This document shows, one piece after another, positions 30,847-41,753 of a stretch of DNA of 64,000 nt. The position numbers and the translations under genes were made by a program. The notes beneath the pieces are model-generated. The model did not search any database. It was given only the letters and a program-made list of their open reading frames with translations, and was not told where the DNA came from. How positions within the stretch are numbered: the first letter of the stretch is position 1; every line of letters begins with the position of its first letter. The DNA comes from Janthinobacterium sp. LM6 (GTDB lineage Bacteria; Pseudomonadota; Gammaproteobacteria; Burkholderiales; Burkholderiaceae_D), in assembly GCF_002002885.1 (NCBI RefSeq), contig NZ_CP019510.1:2666001-2730000 (forward strand). Reading direction: 5' to 3'.

Positions 30847-30888
30847 AATAATATTTAGTAATTCCCTTAAAAGCAGTATTCTACGCGA

Positions 30889-31572
30889 ATGGCAAAGAAG
30901 AAATTAAACAAAAACTGGTTGCACGACCACATAAATGATCCTTATGTGAAGTTGGCGCAAAAAGAGGGCTACCGCGCCCGGGCAGCATACAAGCTCAAAG
31001 AAATCGATGAAGACGAGAAACTGATCAAACCTGGCCAGGTGATCGTCGACCTGGGCTGCACTCCTGGCAGCTGGGCCCAGTACACGCGGCGCAAGCTGGC
31101 CGGCAAGGACGGCGGCGGGGTCAATGGTACCCTGATTGGCCTGGACATGCTGGAAATGGAGCCGATCGCCGATTTCCACTTCATCCAGGGCGACTTCCGC
31201 GAAGCGCGCGTGCTGCGCCAGCTGGAAGTGGTGTTGCAGGGCCGCAAGGTTGACCTGGTCCTGTCGGACATGGCGCCCAACCTGTCGGGCATCGCCACGG
31301 CGGATGCCGCGCGCATGGAACACTTGATCGACCTGGCCATCGAATTTTCGCAATTGCACCTGAAGCCGTCTGGCGTGCTGCTGGTGAAATGCTTCAAGGA
31401 CATGGGTTTCAGCCAGATCGTGGAGAAATTCCGCGCCGAATTCAAGGTCGTTGTGCAGAAAAAGCCCAAGGCCAGCCGCGATAAATCGTCGGAAATCTTC
31501 CTGATGGGCCGTGGAATCAAGAATCCGCTGAAAAATGCCGTGGAAGAAGATGATTCCGCCCTTGATATTTAA
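30889..31572 (+). CDS. rlmE: 23S rRNA 2'-O-ribose methyltransferase (U2552)
   Basis: RlmE (FtsJ/RrmJ) methylates U2552 of 23S rRNA late in 50S assembly. The 227-residue protein has the catalytic KDKE set: Lys in [11 protein letters not shown], Asp in [11 protein letters not shown], Lys in LLVKCFKD and Glu in KSSEIFLMG. The SAM site is [14 protein letters not shown]. The order rlmE-ftsH downstream is conserved in proteobacteria. Confidence 0.97.
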   Translation: MAKKKLNKNWLHDHINDPYVKLAQKEGYRARAAYKLKEIDEDEKLIKPGQVIVDLGCTPGSWAQYTRRKLAGKDGGGVNGTLIGLDMLEMEPIADFHFIQGDFREARVLRQLEVVLQGRKVDLVLSDMAPNLSGIATADAARMEHLIDLAIEFSQLHLKPSGVLLVKCFKDMGFSQIVEKFRAEFKVVVQKKPKASRDKSSEIFLMGRGIKNPLKNAVEEDDSALDI

Positions 31573-31693
31573 GAGGGAATCCGCACATGGGAACGGGAAG
31601 TGCAGTAGCGTCTGATGGCATAAAAGCCTAAATTGTTTATACTGCATTTTTTTGCGTGAACGCGATTTTTTCGCGCGCACGGATCGGCGGGCT

Positions 31694-31723
31694 TTGGCAC
31701 GGCCCGCTTATTGCGAGTAAAAT
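31694..31723 (+). promoter_or_regulatory. Likely promoter of ftsH
   Basis: TTGGCA (31694-31699) and TAAAAT (31718-31723) are 18 bases apart, about 50 bases before the ftsH start. Heat-shock control is common for ftsH, but no clear sigma-32 pattern was identified. Confidence 0.5.
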
Positions 31724-31774
31724 CGTGTTTCTAGCTATAGGTAAAGAGATGCGCACTGCATCCAAGGAGTCTTC

Positions 31775-33655
<1,881 letters not shown>

Positions 33656-33760
33656 TAGCTGCCACTGCCTGATCGGCGGCATGTAATAGAAGGGTAAGGA
33701 GCAATCCTTGCCCTTTTTCGTTGCCGCGGCAGTTTTTTCCTGACGACTAAAAAGATTCAC

Positions 33761-34594
33761 ATGCGACACTATTTGCAATTCGGCCGCTTCGGCTTCAACC
33801 TGTCCGGCACGCAGGCGCTGGTGATGGGTATCCTGAACATCACGCCCGACTCGTTTTCCGATGCGGGCCAGTATCAACACCTGGAATTTGCCCTCTCGCG
33901 CGCCGAGCAGATGATTGCTGACGGCGCCGACATCATCGATATCGGCGGCGAATCGAGCCGCCCCGGCGCGCCGCCGCTGCCGCTGCAGGACGAGTTGCAG
34001 CGCGTCATGCCGGTGCTGTACGCCTTGCGCGACTGCGGCAAGCCCCTGTCCGTCGACACGTACAAGCCTGAAGTGATGCGCGAAGCCATCCTGGCGGGCG
34101 CCGACATGATCAACGATATCAACGGTTTCCGCGCGCCGGGCGCCATCGACGCCGTGCGGGACAGCGATTGCGCGTTGTGCATCATGCACATGCAAAACGT
34201 GCCGGAAACTATGCAAGCCCAGCCGCAGTACGAAGACGTGGTGCGCGAAGTCACGGATTTCCTGCGCGAGCGCATCGACACCATGACGGCGGCCGGCATC
34301 GACCGCGAGCGCCTGTGCATCGATCCCGGCTTTGGCTTCGGCAAGACGGTGGAGCAGAATTACGCTTTATTGCGCGCCACGCGCCAGTTGCGCAGCGAGC
34401 TGGGCCTGCCCGTGCTGGCCGGACTGTCGCGCAAGTCGATGATCGGCGCCGTCACGGGACGTCCCGTCGAGCAGCGCCTGGCCGGCAGTGTTGCCGGTGC
34501 ACTTGCTGCGGTAGCGCAAGGTGCGGAAATTATCCGTGTGCATGATGTAGCTGAAACCGTCGATGCACTGAAGGTCTGGCGCATGGCACACTGA
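33761..34594 (+). CDS. folP: Dihydropteroate synthase
   Basis: FolP joins p-aminobenzoate to 6-hydroxymethyl-dihydropterin pyrophosphate in folate synthesis and is the sulfonamide target. The 277-residue TIM barrel carries both signatures: [15 protein letters not shown] near residue 23 and [14 protein letters not shown] near 58. [14 protein letters not shown] and [15 protein letters not shown] complete the active site. The ftsH-folP-glmM order is widely conserved. Confidence 0.97.
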   Translation: MRHYLQFGRFGFNLSGTQALVMGILNITPDSFSDAGQYQHLEFALSRAEQMIADGADIIDIGGESSRPGAPPLPLQDELQRVMPVLYALRDCGKPLSVDTYKPEVMREAILAGADMINDINGFRAPGAIDAVRDSDCALCIMHMQNVPETMQAQPQYEDVVREVTDFLRERIDTMTAAGIDRERLCIDPGFGFGKTVEQNYALLRATRQLRSELGLPVLAGLSRKSMIGAVTGRPVEQRLAGSVAGALAAVAQGAEIIRVHDVAETVDALKVWRMAH

Positions 34595-34634
34595 GCCTGT
34601 AAGATTTATCATAAACAACAAAAAGAGAAATACT

Positions 34635-35972
34635 ATGACGCGTAAATATTTTGGCACGGATGGCATCCGCGGCCTGGTGGGCACGGCTCCGATCACCCCC
34701 GATTTCGTCATGCGCCTCGGCTATGCGGCCGGCAAGGTGCTGGCCAAGTCGCAAGGCGGCAAGACGCGACCGACGGTGCTGATCGGCAAGGACACGCGCA
34801 TTTCCGGCTACATGCTGGAAGCGGCGCTGGAAGCGGGCCTGTCGGCCGCCGGCGTGGACGTGATGCTGGCCGGCCCCATGCCGACGCCGGCAATCGCCTA
34901 CCTGACGCGGGCGCTGCGCCTGTCGGCCGGCGTGGTCATTTCCGCTTCGCACAATCCGTACCATGACAATGGCATCAAGTTCTTTTCCGGCCAGGGCACC
35001 AAGCTGCCCGACAGCGTGGAACTGGAAATCGAAGCGGCGCTCGACGAGCCCATGGCTTGCGTGCCGTCGGACAAGCTGGGCCGCGCCAAGCGCCTGGACG
35101 ATGCCCAGGGCCGCTACATCGAATTTTGCAAGGGCACCTTCCCGAACGAACTGGACTTGCGCGGCCTGAAGATCGTCGTCGATTGCGCGCATGGCGCCGC
35201 CTACCATATCGCGCCGCACGTGTTCCATGAGCTGGGCGCGGAAGTCATCGCCATCGGCAACAAGCCCGACGGTTTCAACATCAATGCGGGCTTCGGCGCC
35301 ACGGCAACCAAGGCCATGGCCGAAGCCGTCGTCGAGCATGGCGCCGACCTGGGCATCGCCCTCGATGGCGACGCCGACCGCCTGATCATGTGCGATGCCA
35401 CGGGCCGCTTGTATAACGGCGACGAATTGTTGTACGTCATGGTCAAGGACCGCCTGGCGACAGGTCCCGTGGCCGGCGCCGTCGGCACCCTGATGACCAA
35501 TATGGCGCTGGAAGTGCTGTTCAAGCAGCAGGGCATCGGCTTTGCGCGCGCCAAGGTGGGCGACCGCTACGTGCTGGAAGTCATGAAGGAAAAGGGCTGG
35601 ATACTGGGTGGCGAAGGTTCCGGCCATCTGCTGTGCCTGGACAAGCACACGACGGGCGACGGCATCGTTTCCGCGCTGCAAGTATTGTCCGCGCTCAAGC
35701 GCAGCGGCCAGAGCCTGCAGCAATGCCTGGCGGAACTGGTGCTGTTCCCGCAAACCCTGATCAACCTGCGCGTGGCGCCCGGTTTCGACTGGCAAAAAAA
35801 TGCCGCCATGGTGGCCGAGAAGGAACTGGTCGAGGCCGAACTGGGCGACACGGGCCGCGTGCTGATCCGCGCTTCCGGTACCGAGCCGCTGATCCGCGTG
35901 ATGGTCGAGGCGAAAGATAAGGAAAAGGCCGAGTCGATGGCGCGCCGCATCGCCGACAAGGTTGGTGCATAA
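34635..35972 (+). CDS. glmM: Phosphoglucosamine mutase
   Basis: GlmM interconverts glucosamine-6-phosphate and glucosamine-1-phosphate on the way to UDP-GlcNAc for peptidoglycan and lipopolysaccharide. The 445-residue protein has all four mutase domains: N-terminal FGTDGIRG, the phosphoserine loop [16 protein letters not shown] (Ser near 103), the metal loop ALDGDADR, the sugar loop [12 protein letters not shown] and the C-terminal phosphate site [14 protein letters not shown]. Confidence 0.97.
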   Translation: MTRKYFGTDGIRGLVGTAPITPDFVMRLGYAAGKVLAKSQGGKTRPTVLIGKDTRISGYMLEAALEAGLSAAGVDVMLAGPMPTPAIAYLTRALRLSAGVVISASHNPYHDNGIKFFSGQGTKLPDSVELEIEAALDEPMACVPSDKLGRAKRLDDAQGRYIEFCKGTFPNELDLRGLKIVVDCAHGAAYHIAPHVFHELGAEVIAIGNKPDGFNINAGFGATATKAMAEAVVEHGADLGIALDGDADRLIMCDATGRLYNGDELLYVMVKDRLATGPVAGAVGTLMTNMALEVLFKQQGIGFARAKVGDRYVLEVMKEKGWILGGEGSGHLLCLDKHTTGDGIVSALQVLSALKRSGQSLQQCLAELVLFPQTLINLRVAPGFDWQKNAAMVAEKELVEAELGDTGRVLIRASGTEPLIRVMVEAKDKEKAESMARRIADKVGA

Positions 35973-36016
35973 AGGCAGGGAGCGATAGTTATTTCCATCT
36001 AATTCGTCTATGGCAA

Positions 36017-36045
36017 TTGACGAAATTGGGTGGGGGCGTTATTAT
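36017..36045 (+). promoter_or_regulatory. Promoter of tRNA-Pro
   Basis: TTGACG (36017-36022) and TATTAT (36040-36045) are 17 bases apart, with the tRNA starting 8 bases after the -10. Confidence 0.75.
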
Positions 36046-36053
36046 CTTGTCTT

Positions 36054-36130
36054 CGGAGTGTGGCGCAGCCCGGTAGCGCACCTGGTTTGGGACCAGGGGG
36101 TCCAAGGTTCGAATCCTTGTACTCCGACCA
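36054..36130 (+). tRNA. tRNA-Pro (anticodon TGG)
   Basis: A 77-base cloverleaf. Acceptor arms are CGGAGT and ACTCCG with discriminator A and an encoded CCA. The anticodon stem CCTGG/CCAGG encloses TTTGGGA, giving TGG. The T arm contains GGTTCGAATCC. Confidence 0.96.
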
Positions 36131-36140
36131 AAGTCATAAG

Positions 36141-36169
36141 CGGGCTGTCAGAAATGACAGCCCGTTTTC
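36141..36169 (+). terminator. Terminator after tRNA-Pro
   Basis: CGGGCTGTCA (36141-36150) pairs perfectly with TGACAGCCCG (36155-36164) around GAAA, followed by TTTTCT. Confidence 0.9.
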
Positions 36170-36223
36170 TATTCCGCGCTGGCATTTCATTGCTGGCGCG
36201 CATGGATTAAAATACTGCACCTC

Positions 36224-36299
36224 TCCGCCCATCGTTCAACGGATAGGACAACGGTCTTCTAAACCGTGAATGGGGGTTCGATTCCCTCTGGGCGGACCA
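36224..36299 (+). tRNA. tRNA-Arg (anticodon TCT)
   Basis: A 76-base cloverleaf with acceptor TCCGCCC/GGGCGGA and an encoded CCA. The anticodon stem ACGGT/ACCGT encloses CTTCTAA, giving TCT, which reads AGA and AGG. The T arm contains GGTTCGATTCC. Confidence 0.96.
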
Positions 36300-36383
36300 G
36301 TTTCATACTGGCCACGATCATGCGGCGGCAAGCTGCCGCAACGCACCCCATCTTTCCCCCGCATCCGGTTTTCGCGCAGCTGT

Positions 36384-36563
36384 TCAGGGCTGCGCGCCCA
36401 GCACCACACTCAGCAAATACAGCAGCGGCGCCGCGCACAGCAGCGCGGAACACAGCGACAGCACTTTCTTGCTGGCCAGGCGTGCCAGGCGCAGTCGTTC
36501 GCGCACGGGCAAGTGCTGGCGCAGCACATGGCGCGCGCGCGGCTGGAATGGGGATTCATGCAT
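36384..36563 (-). CDS. Small membrane protein, unknown
   Basis: A 59-residue ORF whose ATG at 36563 follows GGGAG. The first half is basic and the second holds one likely membrane helix (about 32-56, VLSLCSALLCAAPLLYLLSVVLG). I do not recognise a family. It is supported only by the ribosome site and the membrane segment. Confidence 0.45.
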   Translation of the reverse strand: MHESPFQPRARHVLRQHLPVRERLRLARLASKKVLSLCSALLCAAPLLYLLSVVLGAQP

Positions 36564-36708
36564 GTGGGCTCCCTCGCAACGATGACTGAAGATGTCGGTC
36601 AGCATAGCGGGAGGGGCATAAAGGCGGTGTAAAGAGTGGGCGGCGCGGCGCAAGCGCGCTGTAAACATGGGTGCGCCGGCGCCGTGTTGCGGGTCTTGCC
36701 TGATGCTC

Positions 36709-37275
36709 TTATTTTGCCTGGCGGCGACGCGCCAGGACACCGAGCAGGCCCAGGCCGGCGAGCAGCATGGCATAGGTTTCCGGTTCAGGGATGGCGGAAA
36801 CGTAGGCGCGGTAATTGCTCAGGTCCTTGGGCAAGCCTGCCACCGTGAAGGTCGTGCCAGCTGCGACGGGCGCTGCCCATTGGAAGACCAGTTCGCCCTG
36901 ACCGAAATGGATGGCCAGGTAATCATAGTCCGCCGCACTCGTGAAGGAATTCACCCCGCCGCTGGCGCCTGCCGTGGTGCCGGCGGTGCAGCCTGAGGTG
37001 GCATTGTCGCAAAACGAGACGGCCGCGCCCAGGCTGGTGCCGAAAACGCCGTTGATATAGCCCTGGATGTCGGCGGGACTCTGCGGCACGAGATTGTCGT
37101 CATAGTATTTCACCATGAGGGCAGGTGACGGCGAGTAAGTGACGGTGCTGCCTTCGATGCTGAAACCGCTGGCCGGTCCCACATCGACCCATGTAGCAGC
37201 CTGTGCCACGCCCATGCCGGCCGTCAGGGCGGCCAGCATGGATGCCCGTATGGCAATGCTTGTTATGCTTTTCAT
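36709..37275 (-). CDS. PEP-CTERM sorting-domain secreted protein
   Basis: A 188-residue protein with a signal peptide (about 1-26, ending VAQAA) and a C-terminal PEP-CTERM signal: IPEPETYAMLLAGLGLLGVLARRR, that is, a PEP motif, a membrane helix and a basic end. Exosortase (EpsH/XrtA) recognises this signal for sorting to the surface or biofilm matrix. The mature part has two cysteines (FCDNATSGC) and many Thr/Ser/Gly residues. No exosortase or exopolysaccharide genes are in the window. The ATG follows AAAGGGGA. Confidence 0.9.
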   Translation of the reverse strand: MKSITSIAIRASMLAALTAGMGVAQAATWVDVGPASGFSIEGSTVTYSPSPALMVKYYDDNLVPQSPADIQGYINGVFGTSLGAAVSFCDNATSGCTAGTTAGASGGVNSFTSAADYDYLAIHFGQGELVFQWAAPVAAGTTFTVAGLPKDLSNYRAYVSAIPEPETYAMLLAGLGLLGVLARRRQAK

Positions 37276-37563
37276 GAAAATCCCCTTTTATTTTATTGCA
37301 GACATTTCACTGCTTCAGGGTGCGCGCCATCCGGTCAGGGAGGTCAACTTGTCGCCCGGTCGCCTTTGCGTGAGTACGCATATGCAAGCTTAGTCTTGAT
37401 GTAAATTAATACAATTTAAATAATACTATTGGCATGCTTGACAACATCGCATACGGCTATGTATGGCTGTGCTGGCGAGAGCCTGCACCGGGAGTCGAAA
37501 TGACGTGACAAGGCGCGCCAGCTTGTGCCAGCAATACCTTGATTAGGGAATAGGGGGCGGGTT

Positions 37564-38136
37564 TCAGTCGCTGTTATTGCTGACGCCGAACAGGCGATCC
37601 TTGGCATTGAGCAGCTTTTGCACCTTGGCGCCCATTTTCATCAGCTGCGCCATCGATTCGGGCGACAGGCGCTGCAAGTCGTCGAACCAGGTGTTGGCCA
37701 GGTCGACCAGTTCATACATTTCGCGCATGCGCTCCTGCGCATACTGGTCGACCGGCTCCGTGGCTGGCGCCAGCAGCGATTCGCGCAGCACCGTCAAGGT
37801 GGGCGCCACTTCGCGGCGGCGGCGCTCGGCGGCCACCACGCGGAAGATTTGCCACACATCGCCCAGCGAGGAAAAATACTCGCGCCGGTCGCCCGGGATG
37901 CGCGACTGGCGGATCAAGCCCCAGCCCTGCAATTCCTTCAGGCCGATACTCACGTTCGAGCGTGAAAAACTCAGGTGTTCCGCGATTTCATCCGCGTGTA
38001 AAGGATGCTCCGCGACAAACAACAAGGCGTACACTTGCCCCACTGTCCGGTTAAAGCCCCAGCGGCTGCCCATCTCGCCGAAATGGCTGACGAAGGTCAG
38101 GATCAGCGGCGTCATTTGGATATGTTGAGTTTTCAT
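37564..38136 (-). CDS. GbsR/MarR-family transcriptional regulator
   Basis: A 190-residue regulator. A winged-helix DNA-binding domain occupies about 25-95 (HADEIAEHLSFSRSNVSIGLKELQGWGLIRQSRIPGDRREYFSS), followed by a helical dimerisation region. The pattern fits the GbsR subgroup of MarR-like proteins. The start at 38136 (MKTQHIQMTP) is chosen over a frame starting at 38208 that would cross the promoter. It is divergent from cydD, 117 bases away, so control of the cyd genes is the obvious guess. Confidence 0.85.
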   Translation of the reverse strand: MKTQHIQMTPLILTFVSHFGEMGSRWGFNRTVGQVYALLFVAEHPLHADEIAEHLSFSRSNVSIGLKELQGWGLIRQSRIPGDRREYFSSLGDVWQIFRVVAAERRRREVAPTLTVLRESLLAPATEPVDQYAQERMREMYELVDLANTWFDDLQRLSPESMAQLMKMGAKVQKLLNAKDRLFGVSNNSD

Positions 38137-38175
38137 AATTATCTGAATTTTTTCACGCCACACCCGCAGGGTCAA

Positions 38176-38204
38176 TTGATATATGTCATGTTTCGCAGTA
38201 TTAT
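38176..38204 (+). promoter_or_regulatory. Promoter of the cyd operon
   Basis: TTGATA (38176-38181) and TATTAT (38199-38204) are 17 bases apart. The -35 overlaps TTGATatatGTCAT, which has one perfect FNR/Anr half-site (TTGAT) and a poor second half, so oxygen control is only suggested. Confidence 0.55.
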
Positions 38205-38221
38205 ACAAAAAATCGAATTTA

Positions 38222-38233
38222 CAGAAAATTCTG
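38222..38233. promoter_or_regulatory. Candidate operator before cydD
   Basis: CAGAA-AA-TTCTG is an inverted repeat 18 bases after the predicted -10 and 20 bases before cydD. The position suits a repressor such as the divergent GbsR/MarR protein. Confidence 0.4.
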
Positions 38234-38253
38234 AAAACTCAAAAAGTATAGAT

Positions 38254-39948
38254 ATGCCGACCACGCCACTGTCCTTGCCCCGCTTTATCCTTCCCCGTGC
38301 CGCCAGCCTGGCGCAGGGCGGCGCCGCCTTGCTGTGGCTGCCGCAAGCGGCTTTGCTGGCCTGGGCCGTGCAAGCCATGCTTGACGGCGCACAGTGGCGC
38401 GCGGCCCTGTTGCCGGCCGCCGGCGTGCTGCTGCTGGGCGTGCTGCGCGCCGGTTGCGAAGCGTGGGGCGCGCGGCGCATGTATGCGGCGGCGCGCGACC
38501 ACCTGTCCACCTTGCGCGCGCAAGTGGCGCAAGCGCTGGCGCACCGTTCGCCGCTGGACCGCCAGCGCGCCCAGTCGGGCCAGGCTGCCAGCGTCATCGC
38601 CGAGCAGGCCGAAGCCATCGTGCCGTATCTGGTGCGCTACAGGCCCGCGCGCTGGAAAGTCATGCTCGTGCCGCTCGTGATCCTCGCCGTGGTAACGCCC
38701 CTGTCGTGGATCGCCGCCCTGATCCTGCTCATCGCCGCGCCCCTGATTCCCGTCTTTATGGCCCTGGTGGGCATGGGCGCGCAAGCGGCCAGCCGCGCGC
38801 AGATGGTGGAAATGGGCGGCATGAACGCATTTCTGCTGGACCGCCTGCGCGGCCTGGCCACCCTGCGCGCGCTGGGCGCCGTCGACGCCACGGCCGCGCG
38901 GCTGGACGCCTCGTCGCAATCCGTGCGCCGGCGCACGATGGTGGTGCTGCGCATCGCCTTTTTGTCGTCCGCCGTGCTGGAACTGTTTTCCGCGCTCGGT
39001 GTCGCCATGGTGGCCGCCTTCATCGGTTTCTCCTTGTTGGGCAGCATCAATTTCGGCACCTGGGGCCGCGAACTGAGCCTGGGGCAGGGCTTGTTCATCC
39101 TGCTGCTGGCGCCCGCGTTTTTCGAGCCCTTGCGCGAACTGGCCGCCGTCTGGCACGACAAGGCGGCCGGCGAAGCGGGCCTGGCCGGCCTGCACGACCT
39201 GGCGGCCGAGGGCGTGCCCCTGCCCGGCGCCGGCGTGGCAGCCGCTGCCGTTTCCGCCGCCGCCATGGCGGTGGCGCCGCCGCCCGCTATTGATATCCAT
39301 CAACTGCGCTTTGCCCATCCCGGCGAGGCGCGCGTCTTCGACGGCTTCGACCTGACCGTGCGCGCCGGCGAACATGTCGCCCTGCTGGGCGCCAGCGGCG
39401 CCGGCAAGACCACCTTGCTGTCCTTGCTGGCCGGCCTGCTGCCGGCCAGCGGCGGCGAGATCCGCATCGGCGGCGTGCGCCTGACCGACGGCACCGTGAA
39501 TACCTTGCGCCAGCGCATGGCGTGGATGGGCCAGCGTCCGCACGTGTTTGCCGGTTCCGTCAGCCAGAACGTGACCCTGGGCCGCGTCGGCGCCAGCGGC
39601 AGCCCCGCGCAAGTGACGCAGGCGCTGCACCTGGCCGACCTGGCTGCCGTGGCGCAGGCGCAGCCGGCCGTCATGCTCAGCGATGGCGGGCAGGGCTTGT
39701 CCGGCGGCGAAGCCGTGCGCCTGGCCCTGGCCCGCGTGGCCCTGCATCCGCATGCGGACCTGCTGCTGGTCGATGAACCGACGGCCCACCTGGACAGCGA
39801 AACGGCGATGCGCGTCACGGACGCCTTGCTGGAATTGGCGAAAGGCAAGACGATGATCGTCGCCACGCACGACCCCGTGCTGGCCGGGCGCCTGCAGCGC
39901 ACGGTGCGGGTCGATGCCCGGGCGCAGGCACAGGAGTTGCGCGCATGA
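38254..39948 (+). CDS. cydD: Thiol-exporting ABC transporter subunit CydD
   Basis: CydD with CydC forms a heterodimeric exporter of cysteine and glutathione, needed to assemble cytochrome bd. The 564-residue protein has an N-terminal six-helix ABC membrane domain and a C-terminal ATPase with Walker A GASGAGKTT near 379, signature LSGGEAVRLALARVAL and Walker B LLLVDEPTAHLD. The start at 38254 fits the family; the ribosome site is poor. It overlaps cydC by four bases. Confidence 0.95.
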   Translation: MPTTPLSLPRFILPRAASLAQGGAALLWLPQAALLAWAVQAMLDGAQWRAALLPAAGVLLLGVLRAGCEAWGARRMYAAARDHLSTLRAQVAQALAHRSPLDRQRAQSGQAASVIAEQAEAIVPYLVRYRPARWKVMLVPLVILAVVTPLSWIAALILLIAAPLIPVFMALVGMGAQAASRAQMVEMGGMNAFLLDRLRGLATLRALGAVDATAARLDASSQSVRRRTMVVLRIAFLSSAVLELFSALGVAMVAAFIGFSLLGSINFGTWGRELSLGQGLFILLLAPAFFEPLRELAAVWHDKAAGEAGLAGLHDLAAEGVPLPGAGVAAAAVSAAAMAVAPPPAIDIHQLRFAHPGEARVFDGFDLTVRAGEHVALLGASGAGKTTLLSLLAGLLPASGGEIRIGGVRLTDGTVNTLRQRMAWMGQRPHVFAGSVSQNVTLGRVGASGSPAQVTQALHLADLAAVAQAQPAVMLSDGGQGLSGGEAVRLALARVALHPHADLLLVDEPTAHLDSETAMRVTDALLELAKGKTMIVATHDPVLAGRLQRTVRVDARAQAQELRA

Positions 39949-41627
39949 GTACCACACTGATCTCGAATCCCGTCCTGCGGCAATTGCTGCTGGCCCAACC
40001 AGGCAAGCTGATCGGGGGCGCCTTGCTGGCGGCCCTGACGGCGGTGTCCGGCATGGCCTTGTTGGGCTTGTCCGGCTGGTTTATCACGGCCACCTCGATT
40101 GCCGGCCTGCATGCCTCGACGGCCATCCTGTTCGACGTGTTCGGCCCGTCGGCCGGCATCCGCCTGCTGGCCATCGGCCGCACGGGTTCGCGCTATGCGG
40201 AACGCCTCGTCACGCACGACGCCACGTTCGCCGCGCTGGCCGGCATCCGCGTGCAGCTGTTTCGCGGCTGGTCGCGCCCGGAAGCGGCCAGCCGCCTGCT
40301 GCGCCAGCCCGCCAAGCTGCTGTTCCGCCTGACGGCCGATATCGATGCGCTCGAAGCGCTGTATCTGCGCCTGCTGGTGCCTGCCTTCACGGCCCTGTGC
40401 GCGGCCTTGCTCGCTGGCGTGGCGCTGGGCGTGATGCAGTGGCAGCTGGGCGTCGGCCTGGCCGCGTGGCTGCTGGCCGCCGGCGGCGGCATCAGCTGGA
40501 GCGTGGCGCGCCGCGCCCGCCGCCCCGCCATCGTGCGCTCGCGCGCCATCGAAAAACTGCGTTCCGGCGCCATCGACCTGGTGGCCGGCCAGACGGACCT
40601 GGTGATGGCGGGCCGCATCGACGCCCAGTGCGCGGCGCTGGGGCGGATCGACCGCTCGCTGGCGCAAGCCGATTTCGCCCTGCTGCGCCTGGAGACGGCG
40701 GCGGGCGCCGCGTATGGCGTGGCCGGCAGCGCGACCCTGGCAGGCGTGCTGCTGGCCGTCGCCGCCCTGGTGCAGCAGCAAACGATGAGCGTGCCGCTGG
40801 CGGCCCTGGCCCTGCTGATCGCCCTGACGGCCGTGGAACCGTTTGCGGGATTGCGCCGCGGCGCGCTGGAAGCGGGGCGCATGCTGCTGGCCATGCGCCG
40901 CCTGGCGCCGCGCCTGGAGCAGCAGGATGTCGCCACGCCGCCCATGGATGCCGCACCGGGCTTGCGCCTGGAAAGTGTCAGCGCCGCGCATGCGGGCAGC
41001 CATGTTGCCATTTTGCATGATATTTCTCTGCACATCGCGGACGGCGAGCGCGTGGCCTTGATCGGCCCCAGCGGCGCGGGCAAGTCCACCTTGCTGGCCC
41101 TGGCCGCGCGCGAGCTGGCGCCATTGTCGGGCAAGGTGAGCGCGCCGCGTGCCTGCCTGTTCACGCAGAAGACAGAATTGTTCCAGGACAGCTTGCGCGA
41201 CAACCTGCGCCTGGCCGACCCCACCGCCAGCGATGCGCAGCTGTGGGCGGCGCTGCAATCGGCCGGCCTGGACGGGGAAGTGCGGGCCTTCGCAGGCGGC
41301 CTGGACACCATGCTGGGGGAGGGCGGCCTGGGCTTGTCGGGCGGCCAGGCGCGCCGGCTGGCGCTGGCGCGGCTGTTCCTGCACGAATCGACCTTGTGGC
41401 TGCTCGACGAAGCGACGGAGGCGCTGAATGCGGGGACGGCAAGCGACGTCCTGCAGCGTTTGCGCGCGCGCTGCGAAGGACGCAGCTTGCTGATCGCAAC
41501 CCACTTGCGGCGCGAAGCGGCGCTGGCGGACCGGCTGGTCAGTTTGCGCGATGGCCGCATCGTGGGCGACGCGCGCCGTGGCACGCCAGCCTTCGAGGCG
41601 GCGCTGGCGGGCTTGCGCGGCGATTAA
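39945..41627 (+). CDS. cydC: Thiol-exporting ABC transporter subunit CydC
   Basis: The second half of the CydDC exporter, 560 residues, starting inside the cydD stop (GCATGA), so expression is coupled. The membrane domain is followed by an ATPase with Walker A GPSGAGKST, signature LSGGQARRLALARLFL and Walker B LWLLDEATEALN. The position before cydAB differs from E. coli, where cydDC is a separate operon. Confidence 0.95.
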   Translation: MSTTLISNPVLRQLLLAQPGKLIGGALLAALTAVSGMALLGLSGWFITATSIAGLHASTAILFDVFGPSAGIRLLAIGRTGSRYAERLVTHDATFAALAGIRVQLFRGWSRPEAASRLLRQPAKLLFRLTADIDALEALYLRLLVPAFTALCAALLAGVALGVMQWQLGVGLAAWLLAAGGGISWSVARRARRPAIVRSRAIEKLRSGAIDLVAGQTDLVMAGRIDAQCAALGRIDRSLAQADFALLRLETAAGAAYGVAGSATLAGVLLAVAALVQQQTMSVPLAALALLIALTAVEPFAGLRRGALEAGRMLLAMRRLAPRLEQQDVATPPMDAAPGLRLESVSAAHAGSHVAILHDISLHIADGERVALIGPSGAGKSTLLALAARELAPLSGKVSAPRACLFTQKTELFQDSLRDNLRLADPTASDAQLWAALQSAGLDGEVRAFAGGLDTMLGEGGLGLSGGQARRLALARLFLHESTLWLLDEATEALNAGTASDVLQRLRARCEGRSLLIATHLRREAALADRLVSLRDGRIVGDARRGTPAFEAALAGLRGD

Positions 41628-41753
41628 GGAATCAAGGCAAGACTGGAGACACAGGCGGTGCCGCACGCCAGCCCGAAGGCGGCGGAACCAATCGAATCGC
41701 ATCAGATAGATACCAAGTTTACAATTACAGCAGGGAAACACCAAGGAAATCAT

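Noticed and set aside
38176-38189. FNR/Anr box at the cyd promoter
   Set aside because: Only one half-site matches; the second half (GTCAT) is poor, so it is kept as a hint and not annotated as a site.
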